Shown in pieces: positions 1 to 11,940 of a stretch of 64,000 bases of DNA; within the stretch, counting starts at the first letter, position 1, and each line of letters opens with the position of its first letter. Under the pieces are notes generated by a model. That model saw only the letters and a program-made list of their open reading frames with translations. It searched no databases and had not been told where the DNA came from. Source of the DNA: Calendula officinalis (lineage: Eukaryota; Streptophyta; Magnoliopsida; Asterales; Asteraceae); contig OY970823.1 in the NCBI GenBank assembly GCA_963853835.1, forward strand, positions 10,062,001 through 10,126,000, given 5' to 3'. Both the position numbers and the translations under genes were made by a program.

Positions 1-114
1 CACAATAGAACTAATAATATGATTGAAATCCCTATTACTTTTGAAAAAACTTCTATATTCACTCAAAATAACCTATAAAATATTTCCAAAATTTGATAGT
101 TTTGCATGACATAG
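1..114 (+). other. PLD intron, partial
   Basis: AT-rich sequence with no coding similarity, ending in a 3' splice site (AG at 113-114) directly before the exon that carries the first HKD motif. It is read as the 3' end of an intron whose upstream exon lies outside the window. Confidence 0.7.
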
Positions 115-3100
115 GTTGTTGGGACTCTATACACTCATCATCAGAAATGTGTTATAGTCGATACACAAGCCCATGCAAATTACAGGAAAATATCTTCTTA
201 CATTGGAGGTTTGGATCTTTGTGATGGGCGCTATGACACGCCAGATCATCGGTTGTTTCGTGATCTCGACACTGTATTTGCAACCGATTTTCACAATCCC
301 ACATTTTCTGTAAGTAAATAAACAAATTCTTGCACGCTTTCCATTTTTTGGCAGTTTCAAAATAAGTACTAAACCCTATCTCCTTTAATATAGTGAAATG
401 ACCATTTTACCCCTACTTTTTCAATTATGGTTTAATAGTCAGGTATAAAAGCTCCAAGACAACCATGGCATGATTTGCATTGCAAGATCGATGGTCCTGC
501 TGCATACGATGTTTTGGCAAACTTTGAGCAGAGATGGAGAAAAGCCACGCGATGGTCTGAACTTGGAAGGCAGTTTAAAAGAATGTATCATTGGCATGAA
601 GATGCATTGCTTAAAATAGAACGTATTTCGTGGATTCTTACTCCTTTATCAAGTATTCATCCAAATGATGATGATCCAGCTTTATGGGTTTCTAAACAGG
701 ATGATCCTGAAAATTGGCATGTTCAGGTTCACTATTTATCATAAAAAAGATCTTTTTTAACCCTTAGAGGAAAATTGGACCAAATTTGGTTACCTTTATA
801 TGCAATTTAAACCTTTTTTAAATTCACAGATTTTTCGTTCGATTGATTCGGGTTCTTTGAGAGGATTCCCAAAAGATGTTCGAGAAGCTGAAGCTCAGGT
901 TTATCTACTTTTGCTAAAAAATGAGTTAATGTTTTAGCAAGGAGTGTAACATTTTAATTCTTCACTTTTTTCAGAATCTAGATTTTGCAAAAACTCTTGT
1001 GATTGATAGAAGCATTCAGAGGGGATATGTTCAAGCGATAAGATCCGCCAAGAACTTCATTTATATTGAAAATCAATATTTTCTTGGATCATCATATGCA
1101 TGGCGTTCCTGTAGAGATGCAGGTTCGTGCACTCTGCTTTTTTATCTTCCATTTATTGGTTACCTTTTGCAAACTTTATTTTTTATTTACTTTTGAGTGG
1201 TTAACGATTACATTTTGTAAACTTAATTTTTATCATCTAATTTGTCCTACTTAAATGTGCTTATTTGAACTAATTTTTTTATTTAACCCAAACAAATTGA
1301 AATTGACTCATTCATAAGTGGGTCAGAATTGCAACATTTAATTTTTTAAATTCTTTTTATAGTAATTGTGAATGTGTCAGACTACGTACATAAGAGATTT
1401 TATTTTTATTATTGTTCCTTTCGTGTTTGATTCACAAATACCGTTTTCAAAGAACTAGTCTTGCAATCCAAAAAGGGCTAGCTGCGAGGAGCTTGTAAAA
1501 AAAATCTCTCATGATGAAAACAGATGTGATCCTAATTCTTCATTTATTTTCTGACCTCTAAATTTCATTTTAAAAAGAGGATCAAAATTTCATTTTATAT
1601 GATTACTTGTTCTTGTACTAAAAGAAAGTGATTTATGATGAAGGAGTGACGGAGATCCATAATGAATTGTATTGTCATGTCAGGTGCTGACCATTTAATC
1701 CCAATGGAGATTGCATTGAAGATTGTTCGTAAAATAAGGGCAAAAGAGAGATTTTCGGTTTACATTGTGATTCCAATGTGGCCTGAAGGCGTTCCCACCT
1801 CTGCCCCTGTTCAGCAAATCTTGTTTTGGCAGGTACATATATTCATTTTGTCATTAACTGACAGATAAATCAGCAGTTGATGATTGGTGTTTTGGTAGGC
1901 AAAAACAATGCAAATGATGTATGATTTAATTGCTAGAGAGTTGAAGAGTATGCGAATTACAGATGCACATCCACAGGATTACTTAAATTTCTATTGCCTT
2001 GGTAATCGTCAAAAATGCAATGAACAAGGAACATCTTCAGTCACCAGTCGCTCTACAACTGATGCTTCAGTAAGTTGCTGTCTTATTATATTTATTGTTT
2101 AATGTTTACTTGACAAGAGGAGAGAATTGTAACCCATTTGTATGAAAATTGGTCAACTTTCAGTGTCATCGGTATAGACGGTTATCGCCTTAGTAATCGG
2201 TGCAATTAATAGGTCAAGGTCAAAATTGGGCAAGGTCAACAAAAAGTCAAAGTTACTTAAAGATTTTAAAAATCAATTTTACGGTATTTATTGACTAGTT
2301 TAGTTATTTAGTTATTGACTTATGGTTTTTATTTTGAAAATTGTTAGATTTTTTGCATGGTTATTGACTAATTAGTTATTTTGATAGGATAGTGTTAATA
2401 TTTAATTATATAAACATAGAGTTATCTTCAAGGAAGTTCAATGATTTTTTTACATTAAATCCTAGCCATTGGATCAAAATGGTCAGGATCAAATCACAGA
2501 GTTTCAAGCACATGTGCTTCCAGTCACAAACACCACCGCCGGCGGCCGGCGGCGGCGGTGGTGGCTGACAGTGAAGGTGCTGGCGGTAATGGGGGTGGTG
2601 GTGGTATTGATGTATTGAAACACATGTGCTTCACTAAATACACATGTGTTCTAAAATACAAACGAGCATATTATTTCGAAGCACATGTGCTTCAAGTCAC
2701 GAAACACATGTGCTTCAAGTCACTAAAAACATGAGTTTCAAAAGCACAGGGGAGCATACGAAGCACATGTGTTTCAAGTCACGAAACACATGTGCTTGGC
2801 TGTACATATACACTCCTTTATTTTCAAAAGAACTCTTATTAGTGAAGCACATGTGCTTCTAGCTTACAAAACATGTGCTTCATTAATTGAAACACATGTG
2901 CTTGGCTGTACATATACACTCATTTATTTTCAAAACAACTGTTATTAGTGAAACACATGTGCTTCTAGTAACGAAACTCATGTGTTTCAAGTCATGAAAC
3001 GCATGTGCTTGGCTGTACATATACACTCCTTTTTTTTTCAATACACATGTGTTTTAAAAGGTGAAACACATGTGTTTCAAACACATGTGCTTCCAGTCAC

Positions 3101-5575
3101 GACCACCACCGCCGGTGGCCACCTCCGGCAGCCGCCCGCCGCCCATCGCCGTCGTCCGCCGCCGCCGGAGGTGGGTGGGGTATTGATGTATTGAAGCACA
3201 TGTGCTTGTATGGTTTGATCTTGACCTTTGACTTTTTCTTGATCCAATGGCTATTAATTGTCCTTTGGGACTAGCTAAAATTCTTTGACTACCTTGAACA
3301 TTTACCTATAAACATAAATTCCTTTGTATTAATGGTACCCACCTAAAAACCAATTAATCATCACCGAAACCAATTAATCGCTTGAAGGTGGTCAACCGAT
3401 TTTTACAACCTTTCAAAATTTATCAAGAACTGTTCATATATAGAAATTAGCTAAAAAAGAAACGTGTCAAAAGTGGAATGTATTCAGATGCTTACGATGT
3501 CCTAAATCACTGTCTTTAATAGATATACTACTATTCATTTTACCACCCTCTAATATACAACGATCATGTGAAATTTGGAATGATCTTTGAAAGTTTGATT
3601 TGATTATTTTGCAGGTTTCGAGTTCGTACAAAAAAGGAAGGTTCATGATATACGTGCATGCTAAAGGGATGATTGTAGACGATGAATATGTTATATTGGG
3701 ATCTGCAAACATCAACCAAAGATCAATGGCAGGTGCAAGAGATACCGAAATAGCAATGGGAGCTTATCAGCCTCATCATACATGGACCCGCAAGAAACAC
3801 CATCCACGTGGTCAAGTTAGTTTTCTCGTTACAACCTCCTAAATTTACTTTATATTTTCCTTTTATAATGATCTTTATTATCATATTTAAGATATCAAAT
3901 TTAAACAAGTGTTACATGTAAAGGTTCACGGGTCAACTTGACTTGCTCATTTTGCCCCCTATAGTCAAAATCTATGTTATACCCTTCCGTGAAGACAACA
4001 TACGAATCTTGTGGACCATTTGGATATTATTATTATATTTTAAGTGGTTTGTTCAAGGTAGTCTATTAATTTTATCTAGTCCCAAGAGATAATTATTAGC
4101 CTTTGGATCAAGAAAAAGTTAATGGTCAAAATCAAGATTCAAACCACCACCACTACAAACACATGTGCTTCAATACATCAATACCCCACACACCTCCGGC
4201 GGCCGGCGGCGGCGGCGGCGGCCGGCGGCGGCGGCGGCGGCCGGAGGTGGCCGTGTGGTCGTGACTGGAGGCACATGTGTTTGAAACACATGTGTTTCAC
4301 CTTTTGAAACACATATGTTTTGAAAATAAAGGAGTGTATATGTATAGCCAAGCACCGTTTCATGACTTGAAACACATGTGTTTCGTTACTAGAAGCACAT
4401 GTGTTTCGTTACCAGAAGCACATGTGTTTCACTAATAACAGTTGTTTTGAAAATAAAAAAGTGTATATTTACAGCCAAGCACATGTGTTTCAAGTAATGA
4501 AGCACATGTGTTTGTAAGCTAGAATCACATGTGCTTCACTAATAACAGGTCTTTTCAAAATAAAGGATTGTATATGTACAGCCAAGCACATGTGTTTCAA
4601 GTAATGAAGCACATCTGTTTGTAAGCTAGAAGCACATGTGCTTCACTAATAACAAGTCTTTTGAAAATAAAGGAGTGTATATGTACAGCCAAGCATATGT
4701 GTTTCAAGTAATGAAGCACATGTTCTTCGTATGCTCCACTGTGTGTTTAGAAACTCATGTTTTTAGTGACTCGAAATACATGTGTTTCGTGACCTGAAGC
4801 ACATGTGCTTCGAATTAATATGCTGTGTTTTAGTGAAGAACATGTGTTTTAATACATCAATACCACCACCACCCTCATTACCACCAGCACGTTCACTGTC
4901 AGCCACCACCACCGCCGCCGGTGGTCGGCTGCGGCCGGCGGGCGGTGGCCGGAGGCGGCAGCCTGCGGTGTCTGTAGGTGGCTGTAGGTGGGGGATTTGA
5001 TCTTGACCATATTGATCCAATAGATAAGATTTGTACCCTTGGAATATACAAAACCTTTGAACTTCCTAGAATACAACTCTATATATTAATGTTGACAACA
5101 CAAAATACTTTCAATTACCATCGATGAGCAACATTTTAATTTTTTATTATCAAGATGTCCTTTATATCACCACCAACAAACATTTTAACATATAAAAACA
5201 ACCCGAATCGACCCGTTTGGGTCAAATTTAAATCTCTAATTGACACATGTTTTTTATTAATCAACTAAATATAATCTTCAGGTACACGGGTACAGAATAT
5301 CACTATGGGCAGAACACATGGGATCCATTGAAGATCACATAATGTATCCAGAAACTTTAAAATGTGTGCAAAACGTAAACAAATTAGCACAAGATAATTG
5401 GAAAAAATTCACCTCAAATGATTTCACTCCCTTAAAAGGCCATCTTCTAAAATACCCGATTAAAGTTGACAAAAACGGGAAACTTGGCCCGTTACCGGGA
5501 CATGAATGTTTCCCTGATGTTGGGGGCAAGGTTCTTGGCTCTCTGTCGAATCTACCTAGTGCTTTGACCACCTAA
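115..5575 (+). CDS. PLDdelta-like: Phospholipase D, delta type (5' end outside window)
   Basis: Hydrolyses membrane phospholipids to phosphatidic acid at the plasma membrane in plant stress signalling (family knowledge). Eight exons are visible: 115-313, 443-726, 830-898, 975-1122, 1684-1832, 1899-2069, 3615-3815 and 5282-5575, together 504 codons plus stop, all joined in frame with GT..AG introns. The first HKD motif is in the first visible exon (H at 139, K at 145, D at 160). The second is in exon 3615-3815 (H at 3657, K at 3663, D at 3678). The IYIENQYF signature lies in exon 975-1122. The protein ends in LTT, as PLD-delta proteins do. The N-terminal C2 domain must lie upstream of the window. 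The donor at 313/314 was chosen because it preserves family length and avoids an in-frame stop. Introns 6 (1545 nt) and 7 (1466 nt) are swollen by repeat insertions. No disabling mutation was seen. Confidence 0.95.
2410..3320 (+). mobile_element. Foldback-like repeat element, copy 1 (PLD intron 6)
   Basis: The ends are inverted repeats. The left arm near 2468-2495 (AGCCATTGGATCAAAATGG) matches the reverse complement of the right arm near 3212-3258 (TTGATCCAATGGCT). Looser similarity extends outward to about 2410 and 3320. The interior holds about 14 exact CACATGTG palindromes in frames such as GAAGCACATGTGCTTC, a repeated spacer beginning GGCTGTACATATACACTC, and GC-rich CCGGCGGCCGG blocks at both sides (2530-2560, 3105-3170). 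There is no coding capacity. The boundaries are approximate because the terminal repeats are diverged. Confidence 0.75.
4040..5095 (-). mobile_element. Foldback-like repeat element, copy 2, inverted (PLD intron 7)
   Basis: Same element as copy 1 but in the opposite orientation. The right part (4850-4930, with a run of CCACCACCACC then CACTGTCAGCCACC) is the reverse complement of 2545-2620 in copy 1. The terminal arms are near 4095-4135 (TTTGGATCAAGAAAAAG) and 4996-5030. It carries about 12 exact CACATGTG octamers plus degenerate ones, and a long CGG/CCG block at 4196-4253. Together the copies bracket the 201-nt exon at 3615-3815. Confidence 0.75.
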
Positions 5576-6076
5576 CACTTTGACTTTTCAAACATAATCA
5601 TAAATACTACCCTAAGAAGGATCACTTGGTTAGTTTACAACGAATTGCTAACTACCATGGCTTCAAAGTTAGTGGGGTACAATTATTGTGAAGATTTTGG
5701 GTTCTGAATGAGACAAGTGTTGACTGTGTATATATATATCATATGTGTATATATATGTTCTAAATATTAGAATGATGATATAGATTAATTAAGTATTTCC
5801 AATAGGGGCTACCTCATGAAAACCTTAGGAATTCAGGTGAGGTATAGATGTATGTATTTTTGGGACTAGTACTGAATGAAATTTTACATTAATCAATTTT
5901 GGATGCTACTACTTTTTGGTTGATTTTGTTTATTTGTAATGAGAATTCATTTATACACCACAACATTTAACCCATATATCACACATTATAAGTTTTACAG
6001 CTAACTGTACAAATATACTAAGCAATGTTTGTTGTGCATGCAATAAAAGTTGTGTAAAAATCACCCTTTATTTGTA
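5576..6076 (+). other. PLD 3' UTR and flank
   Basis: Begins right after the PLD stop codon. It contains a short TA microsatellite near 5730-5755 and otherwise AT-rich sequence. I see no second gene and no confident polyadenylation signal. Confidence 0.5.
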
Positions 6077-6339
6077 CTCCCTCCGTCCCACAAAAAAGTT
6101 CTCATTTCCCCTCTAAGTTTTGTCCCACAAAAAAGTTCCCATTTCTCAAATGGTGAGGGACCACTTAATAAAATAATATTAAAACTATGGACCCCACCAC
6201 TAATTATCTTCTAAAAGCACTTTCTCTCTCCAGAAAACCTTATATTTTAATCAAAATATAACCATGGACCCCACCACTAACTCTCTCCTAAATACTTGTG
6301 TCCATTAGAAATGGGAACTTTTTTGTGGGACGGAGGGAG
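6077..6339. mobile_element. Stowaway-type MITE
   Basis: Perfect terminal inverted repeats CTCCCTCCGTCCCACAAAAA / reverse complement, flanked on both sides by the dinucleotide TA (6075-6076 and 6340-6341). Length 263 bp, non-coding. This is the standard signature of a Tc1/mariner-derived Stowaway MITE. Confidence 0.93.
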
Positions 6340-6341
6340 TA

Positions 6342-7329
6342 ATATATATACATTTTTGTATAGATATAAGAGTAAACTACATAAATTTCAAGATAAAATC
6401 ATAAATTTCAAAAACCCACAAGTATAATTTCTGTAATTTACTCTGATATGAATATGATCACACCTCATTCTCATTCATCACTTTTCACAACCCAACTAAA
6501 TCCCGATTCATGTACATTTAATAGTTATAAACAATAAATTATTTGATATAGATACAAATACATATATAACTACATTTGGTTCCTAATCGATCCATCCTGT
6601 TCTGTCCACTTGTATGTAGTAGAATGTGAAGAAAAAAAATCTACCTTATGACGTCACAAACTTCCAAAACTTACGTCTTGATGTAATTTGTTTACATCAA
6701 TGGTAAAAAATGATGCAAGTTAGTTACACAAAAATAGTAGAAAAGTAAAACAAAAGTTAATTACATCAAAAGCCAAGTTTTCTAAGTTTGTTACATCAAA
6801 AGGTAATTTTCATAATCTCATACATATAATAACAATTCATGTACAATTAGATACATTTTCATATAGTCTGCCAGTCATAAAAACTCCTAAATACTTTTTC
6901 CTCAGAAAAAACTAGATTATCACTAAAATAATATAACTTTGTAATCATATCCGAGACATTACTAAATTGGTAAAGAAGCATGAGTACCTCAAGAAAGACG
7001 GTACCATGAGTATAAGGCCTCTCTCAACCCTTACCCATCACTAAACCCATCACTAGCGCCACGTCGTCGCATCCTTACTGACCCGCTACTGACACGTTCG
7101 TGCCAACCCTACCCATCACTAAACCCATCACTAAACCCATCCTTTCCACATCATCATTTTTAATTAAAATAAAGTAATTATAAAAAAAATACATTACATT
7201 AATTTAAAAATACATTGTTTAAATTAAAAAATATATATATTAAATTAAAAATTATTACATTTATTAGAATTTTAAAAATAAAAAAAAACCAAATTTTTTG
7301 AAAAAAAGTAATATTTTTATTATTAAAAC

Positions 7330-7396
<67 letters not shown>

Positions 7397-8251
7397 TTTA
7401 AAAATAAAAAAAAAACAAAAAAAGAAGATTTTTTATTAAAAAATACAAATGGTACAAGTTTTAATGCAAGAAGTACAACTCCCAAAACACCCCACCCTCC
7501 CTCCTTCCCCCTTTCTTCTCCAGCCAGCACCCACCTCCACCCCCACGACGCCTTCTCTCTTCCGTCGAAAAGACGACGTGTTCGCCACGACGCCGGCCAC
7601 GACGGCTCGGTGCCAACGCCGTCGTGGCTCGACGCCCCGTCGACGCCCCCCGACGCTTCCCGTTGGCAGCGGTCTAAGCATGTGGATTAATAGCCAGAGT
7701 TGTTCTTTGACCACACACATTAAAAGTGAAAGAAACACGCATTTGTAGATTTTGTGAATAGAGACCATGGGAATGTGGAAATCTTTTCTTTCCACTTCCT
7801 TTCTTTTCTCTCCAAAACTAAACTCTGGAACACATTAGAGCCCTCGTCAATTAATTTTACAACTCGTCACATAATTTTTCATATCTAAATAATCAAAATT
7901 TGATGATCACAATTGGTTTTCGCCTAAGAATCATAATCAGTCTCTGCCTAGCAACACATTTAGTTTTTTTTGTCAATAAAGGGGCGTTTGGATGCGTCAT
8001 GCGAGTGTTTTCAAGTGATTATTCTGATAATACTTAGGTAATGTTTGGGAAAACATATTTAAGAGAGTTTTGAGCTAGTGTGCCTATCCACTTAGTAAAA
8101 CAAGTGTCAAAATTAATGAATGATATGAGTGCATCTTCAATGCTTAAATCATTGCAAAGACTTATTAAAATTGACACCTAGACATTCCACTGAATATTGA
8201 TAAGCGAAATGATATTTAGTATCACTATTTGACACTTGCTCTGATACCAGT
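6342..8251. other. Intergenic repeat debris
   Basis: No gene is recognised. 6960-7150 repeats ACCCATCACTAAACCC. 7332-7392 is an (AT)n microsatellite. 7470-7680 is GC-rich with CGACG/CGTCG repeats and gives spurious ORFs on both strands. 7981-8060 (GGGCGTTTGGATGCG) looks like the end of a TIR transposon. 8237-8250 is the reverse complement of a tRNA-iMet primer binding site and belongs to the LTR that follows. These calls are tentative. Confidence 0.45.
7332..7392. repeat. (AT)n microsatellite
   Basis: About 30 uninterrupted TA repeats. Confidence 0.98.
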
Positions 8252-9205
8252 TGTTGAATCCCAACAACACAAATGTGTTGCGTTATGACAAGTAAAGACG
8301 ATAAGATAAAGAACATTCAAGATTTCAATGATTAAGAGTTTATTAAAACAACTTAATACAGTACAAAGTTTGGGGGAATAGATAGTACACACTAACTAAA
8401 ACTCTATACTTGAAATGACACTTTTGTTCGCTCAAACTAGAAGATAATGCAAGGAGAGTTTATATCAGCTGATACTAACAGCTGATATTGAATTCTTGAG
8501 TAATAACTACGAAGGAGTTAATATCAGACAATAACAAACTCTCAGAGAATGTTCTTGTGCTATGAATTCTAAAAGGTGTGTGTAAATGCAAGCATTTACG
8601 TTTCTATATATAACCCAAGATCCGTGTTCCTTTGTCCACAAGATACTCGACGTGTAAACATATCATTCGTCGATGTAGACTTGTCCACGGAAACATTAAA
8701 TGCTCTTGCATAGATTATAGTCCCAAGTGTACTTTGTGTCAACTCCTTTTGCTACCTTTTCTGACGCACAGTGAAAAAGGTATACTATGATAGTACAAAA
8801 GTACTTGACTTTCCGTTTACATGCTTGGAGGGACAAACGATGATGTACTGATATATTATCTTCTATTCCAAAATAGAAGATCTTCATCGTTTTCTTCTTC
8901 TTTGAGCGGGAAAGGGAAATGTTCAAAGTGTCAAGAACATTTCCACAAAGTCTTTATCTCAGCAGGTACCATCAGCTGATTCCACAATCAGCTGGATGAT
9001 CTTCTTCTTGTCTTTGTCCTTTGGCCATAGACTTCGAATGAACACTCATCTATAGCTGTTGATTTGACTTGTTTTCCTAGAGCTAAGTACATACTCAGCT
9101 GAAGGTTTATTGCATATACTTGCTTCAGCTGAGATACATACTATAGCTGATATTATTCTTCTTAGCTATCGATCATCAAATCTTATATACTTAGTCTGGG
9201 GACTA
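8252..9205 (-). repeat. Copia LTR of element D (minus strand, 5' LTR remnant)
   Basis: Preceded by CTCTGATACCAGT (8238-8250), which read on the minus strand is LTR end plus a tRNA-iMet primer binding site, the same arrangement as in element B. A minus-strand TATA box (TATATATA, 8605-8612) separates a U5/R part (8252-8600) from a U3 part that carries repeated CAGCTGA motifs (8940-9160, also 8464-8486). The right boundary is unclear because the sequence runs into the truncated LTR of element A. The internal region of D is not recognisable to the left. Confidence 0.55.
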
Positions 9206-9208
9206 AGA

Positions 9209-9419
9209 TATAGTTCCTTATGAATTGTGAACATACGTGTATTGATCGATTAATATTAATACATTGAAGCTTTTTGAGATAAACTGTGTTCTTGTTTATT
9301 CTTATTCGAATTCCAGTTTACATTGTTCTTAATCAATAACAAGAGTGTTAATCCGCTGTAACTTCTCTCTGTTAGTAGATCTGTGATTTAATAACTTGTT
9401 GAGTTATTCGATCCTGACA
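9209..9419 (+). repeat. Element A 5' LTR, 5'-truncated (R-U5 part)
   Basis: Nearly identical to the last ~210 bp of the 3' LTR (32755-32965), from ATATAGTTCCTTAT to the terminal CA. The U3 half of this LTR is missing or replaced: upstream sequence does not match 32496-32750. Confidence 0.85.
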
Positions 9420-9420
9420 A

Positions 9421-9434
9421 GTGGTATCAGAGCA
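9421..9434 (+). other. Element A primer binding site
   Basis: GTGGTATCAGAGC directly follows the LTR end. It is complementary to the 3' end of initiator tRNA-Met, the usual primer for plant copia elements. Confidence 0.85.
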
Positions 9435-9494
9435 TTAGGGCTCTAGATCTACGAATTAAGAACATCAAATAGTTTCATACTTTCGAAACTAAAA

Positions 9495-11919
9495 TTGTTA
9501 ATCATGTCTGATAACAATGAAAGCACGCAGGCAAACAAGATTCCAATTCTCACTCCCAACAACTTTGGGATGTGGAAAAACATAATTAAACAGTACATGC
9601 TTATTAGTGATTATTCCATGTGGGAAGTTGTTCTAGAAGGCAATAAAACCATACAAACTCAACTCACAAGCTCATCAACTGAATCAGACAAACTCAAGTG
9701 TGACAAAGAGAAGAAAGACAGAGGAATTGAACTGAAAGCATTAAGTACTCTAATGCTAGCAATTCCTAATGACTATCAACATCTCTTTGTTGAATATGAT
9801 GATGCAAAGAAGTTATGGCAGGCACTAGTAAAGAGGTTTGTTGGTACCAAAAGTACCAAAAGAAACATGAAGTCTGTCTTGAAGCAAGACTTTGAAAACT
9901 TCAAAGGACAGAAGAATGAATCATTGGCACAAGTTTTTGATCGATTCAACAAACTTATTGGTGAACTCAATCAAGTTGGAGTTAAACCAGACAATGATGA
10001 TGTCAACAGAAAGTTTCTCAGATCTCTTGGAGAAGAGTGGTCTATGTATACTGTGATATATAGACAAGGAGATGCATTGGAAGAAAAATAACTTGATGAA
10101 CTTTACAATGAACTACGAGTCTTTGAATCTGAGGTAAGTCAGAAAACTCCTATTTTACCTTCAAACAATGCTGCTTTTGTGTCAAATACAGGTACAGGTC
10201 AGGATGCTACAAATGGAAAATCTATAGAAACTGAAGATATAGCAAGAGAATCATTGTTCACTAGCCATGTGCACACTGCACTAATTAGTGAAGACTTGTA
10301 ACAAATCAATCCTGATGATCTGGAAGAGATGGATATAAAGTGGCAGATGGCAATGCTGAGTTTAAAGACCACAAGATTCCTTAAAAGAACTGGTAGACAA
10401 AATCTGAACTTCAACAAAGGTGAACGTGCTGGATTTGACAAAACCAAAGTCAAGCTCTACACTGTAGCAATTTTGGTCACTTTGCTAGAGAATGTCCTAG
10501 CAAAGATCAAAGATCAAGCTACAACAAGAATAGTTCATCAAACTCAACTGCCCTTGTATCTCAAGAAGGACAAGGTTATGATTGGAGCTTCCAAGCAGAA
10601 GAACATGCTCAAAATCAAGCACTCATGACCTTCATTGATTCTACTACTGAGGTACATTACAAATCTTGCACTCCTGAATTCATTAAAGCATATAAAGAAC
10701 TAGAAAAACTAAATAAAGAGACTCTTGATGAGATGATTTTAAACAGAAATAGAAGAATTGAATTTAATGGTTGCATTGCAGATTTAGAAAATCAAATTAA
10801 AATTTATAAAATAATTGATCAAAAACTAAAAGATGAATTATTACAAGCAACCTATGATAAAGAACATGCTGAGTTAAAATTAAAAGAAACTTTAACCAAA
10901 TTAGAAGAATGTCAGTTAGAATTAGAACAAAACAAATTAAACATTAAGAAATTTGAAAGAAGTTCTAAAATAATTGATGAATTAACCAGCAATCAAACCA
11001 CTGAAAAAGTTGTTCATGGTGTTGGATATCATGCAGTCTCACCTCCAACAAAATTATTCCTCCACTCAAGTCTAGTTCAGATTGAATTTTTAGATGAATT
11101 AAAGCTAGAAAGTCAAACTGAAACCAGTAATGATTCATCTGATGGTGAACAAACCATTAAATCAACTGATACAAGCTTTCACACCACTCAAAGTCAAGAA
11201 TCCCCTAAATATAATTCAGAAAATATACCCACTATTTTAAGAAGGGGAAATCAAAGAAATCTAAATCAGTTAAAAGAACAAAGAAAGCCTGCAAATGCTG
11301 AAACAACAAAATTAACATGTCTGATTTGCAATAAAGTCAATCATCTAACAAAAGATTGTCACTTCAATCCAATTAATTGCAAAGAATTCAAGGAATTTAA
11401 AGAAAACAAAGAAAAATTAAAAAAAAAATCCAAATTAAAAAAACTGAAAAAGTTCAACAAACAAAAAATCCACATGTTGAAGTCCCAAAATTTGGAAGAT
11501 CTGCACAAAGATTTGTGCAAAATATCAGGCATGGAAGTCCTAAAAGAAGTCATTATTTTGAAAATAATCGAAAGTCTAATAAATTTTATAAGTATTCAAG
11601 TGTTTCAAACATCAGTTGTAACAATCAAAGATCTACTACTGGTACTAATCCTAATTACAATGTTGTTAGATACAATTACTATAATACTACTGATCATCCT
11701 AAGAAGTCATATTACCCAAATACTACTGGTCCTTCAGTACTAAAATATTCAAAAGCCAAAAATTATGGGTATAAACCAAAATCAGTAGTAACATCAAAAA
11801 GCAGTAACAATCAACAACTGAGGACCAAACCTACATCAAAAGCTCATACTATTCGAAAATATTATTCTTCAAAGCATGAACCCAAGACAAAACAAGCTTG
11901 GGTTCCCAAAATTAACTAA
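9495..11919 (+). pseudogene. Element A gag (broken)
   Basis: The first 198 codons (9495-10091) are a UBN2-type copia gag domain, with NFGMWKN near the start and MWKNIIKQYMLI following. It then meets a stop at 10089-10091, another at about 10299, and a frameshift that erodes the first CCHC zinc knuckle (around 10460-10500). A long coiled-coil stretch (10625-11280, rich in Glu/Lys/Leu) precedes a second, diverged knuckle, CLICNKVNHLTKDC (about 11320-11361). A further frameshift near 11515 moves the end into another frame that finishes WVPKIN-stop at 11919. Extended gag with a coiled coil and a second knuckle is typical of sireviruses. Confidence 0.85.
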
Positions 11920-11940
11920 TCAATTTATTTTTTTGTGCAG

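Noticed and set aside
2644..3194. ORFs with repeating HMCFK/THVF-like peptides
   Set aside because: Direct translation of the CACATGTG repeat array in different frames, in an intron.
2500..4860. CRISPR-like array
   Set aside because: The repeats are palindromic octamers at irregular spacing within a plant intron element, not direct repeats with unique spacers.
4122..5076. Several ORFs rich in Pro, Arg and Gly on both strands
   Set aside because: By-products of CGG/CCG blocks and CACATGTG repeats within a PLD intron.
7436..7795. Overlapping ORFs of about 100-120 codons on both strands
   Set aside because: They come from GC-rich CGACG repeats next to a microsatellite. The products are low-complexity and match no family I recognise.
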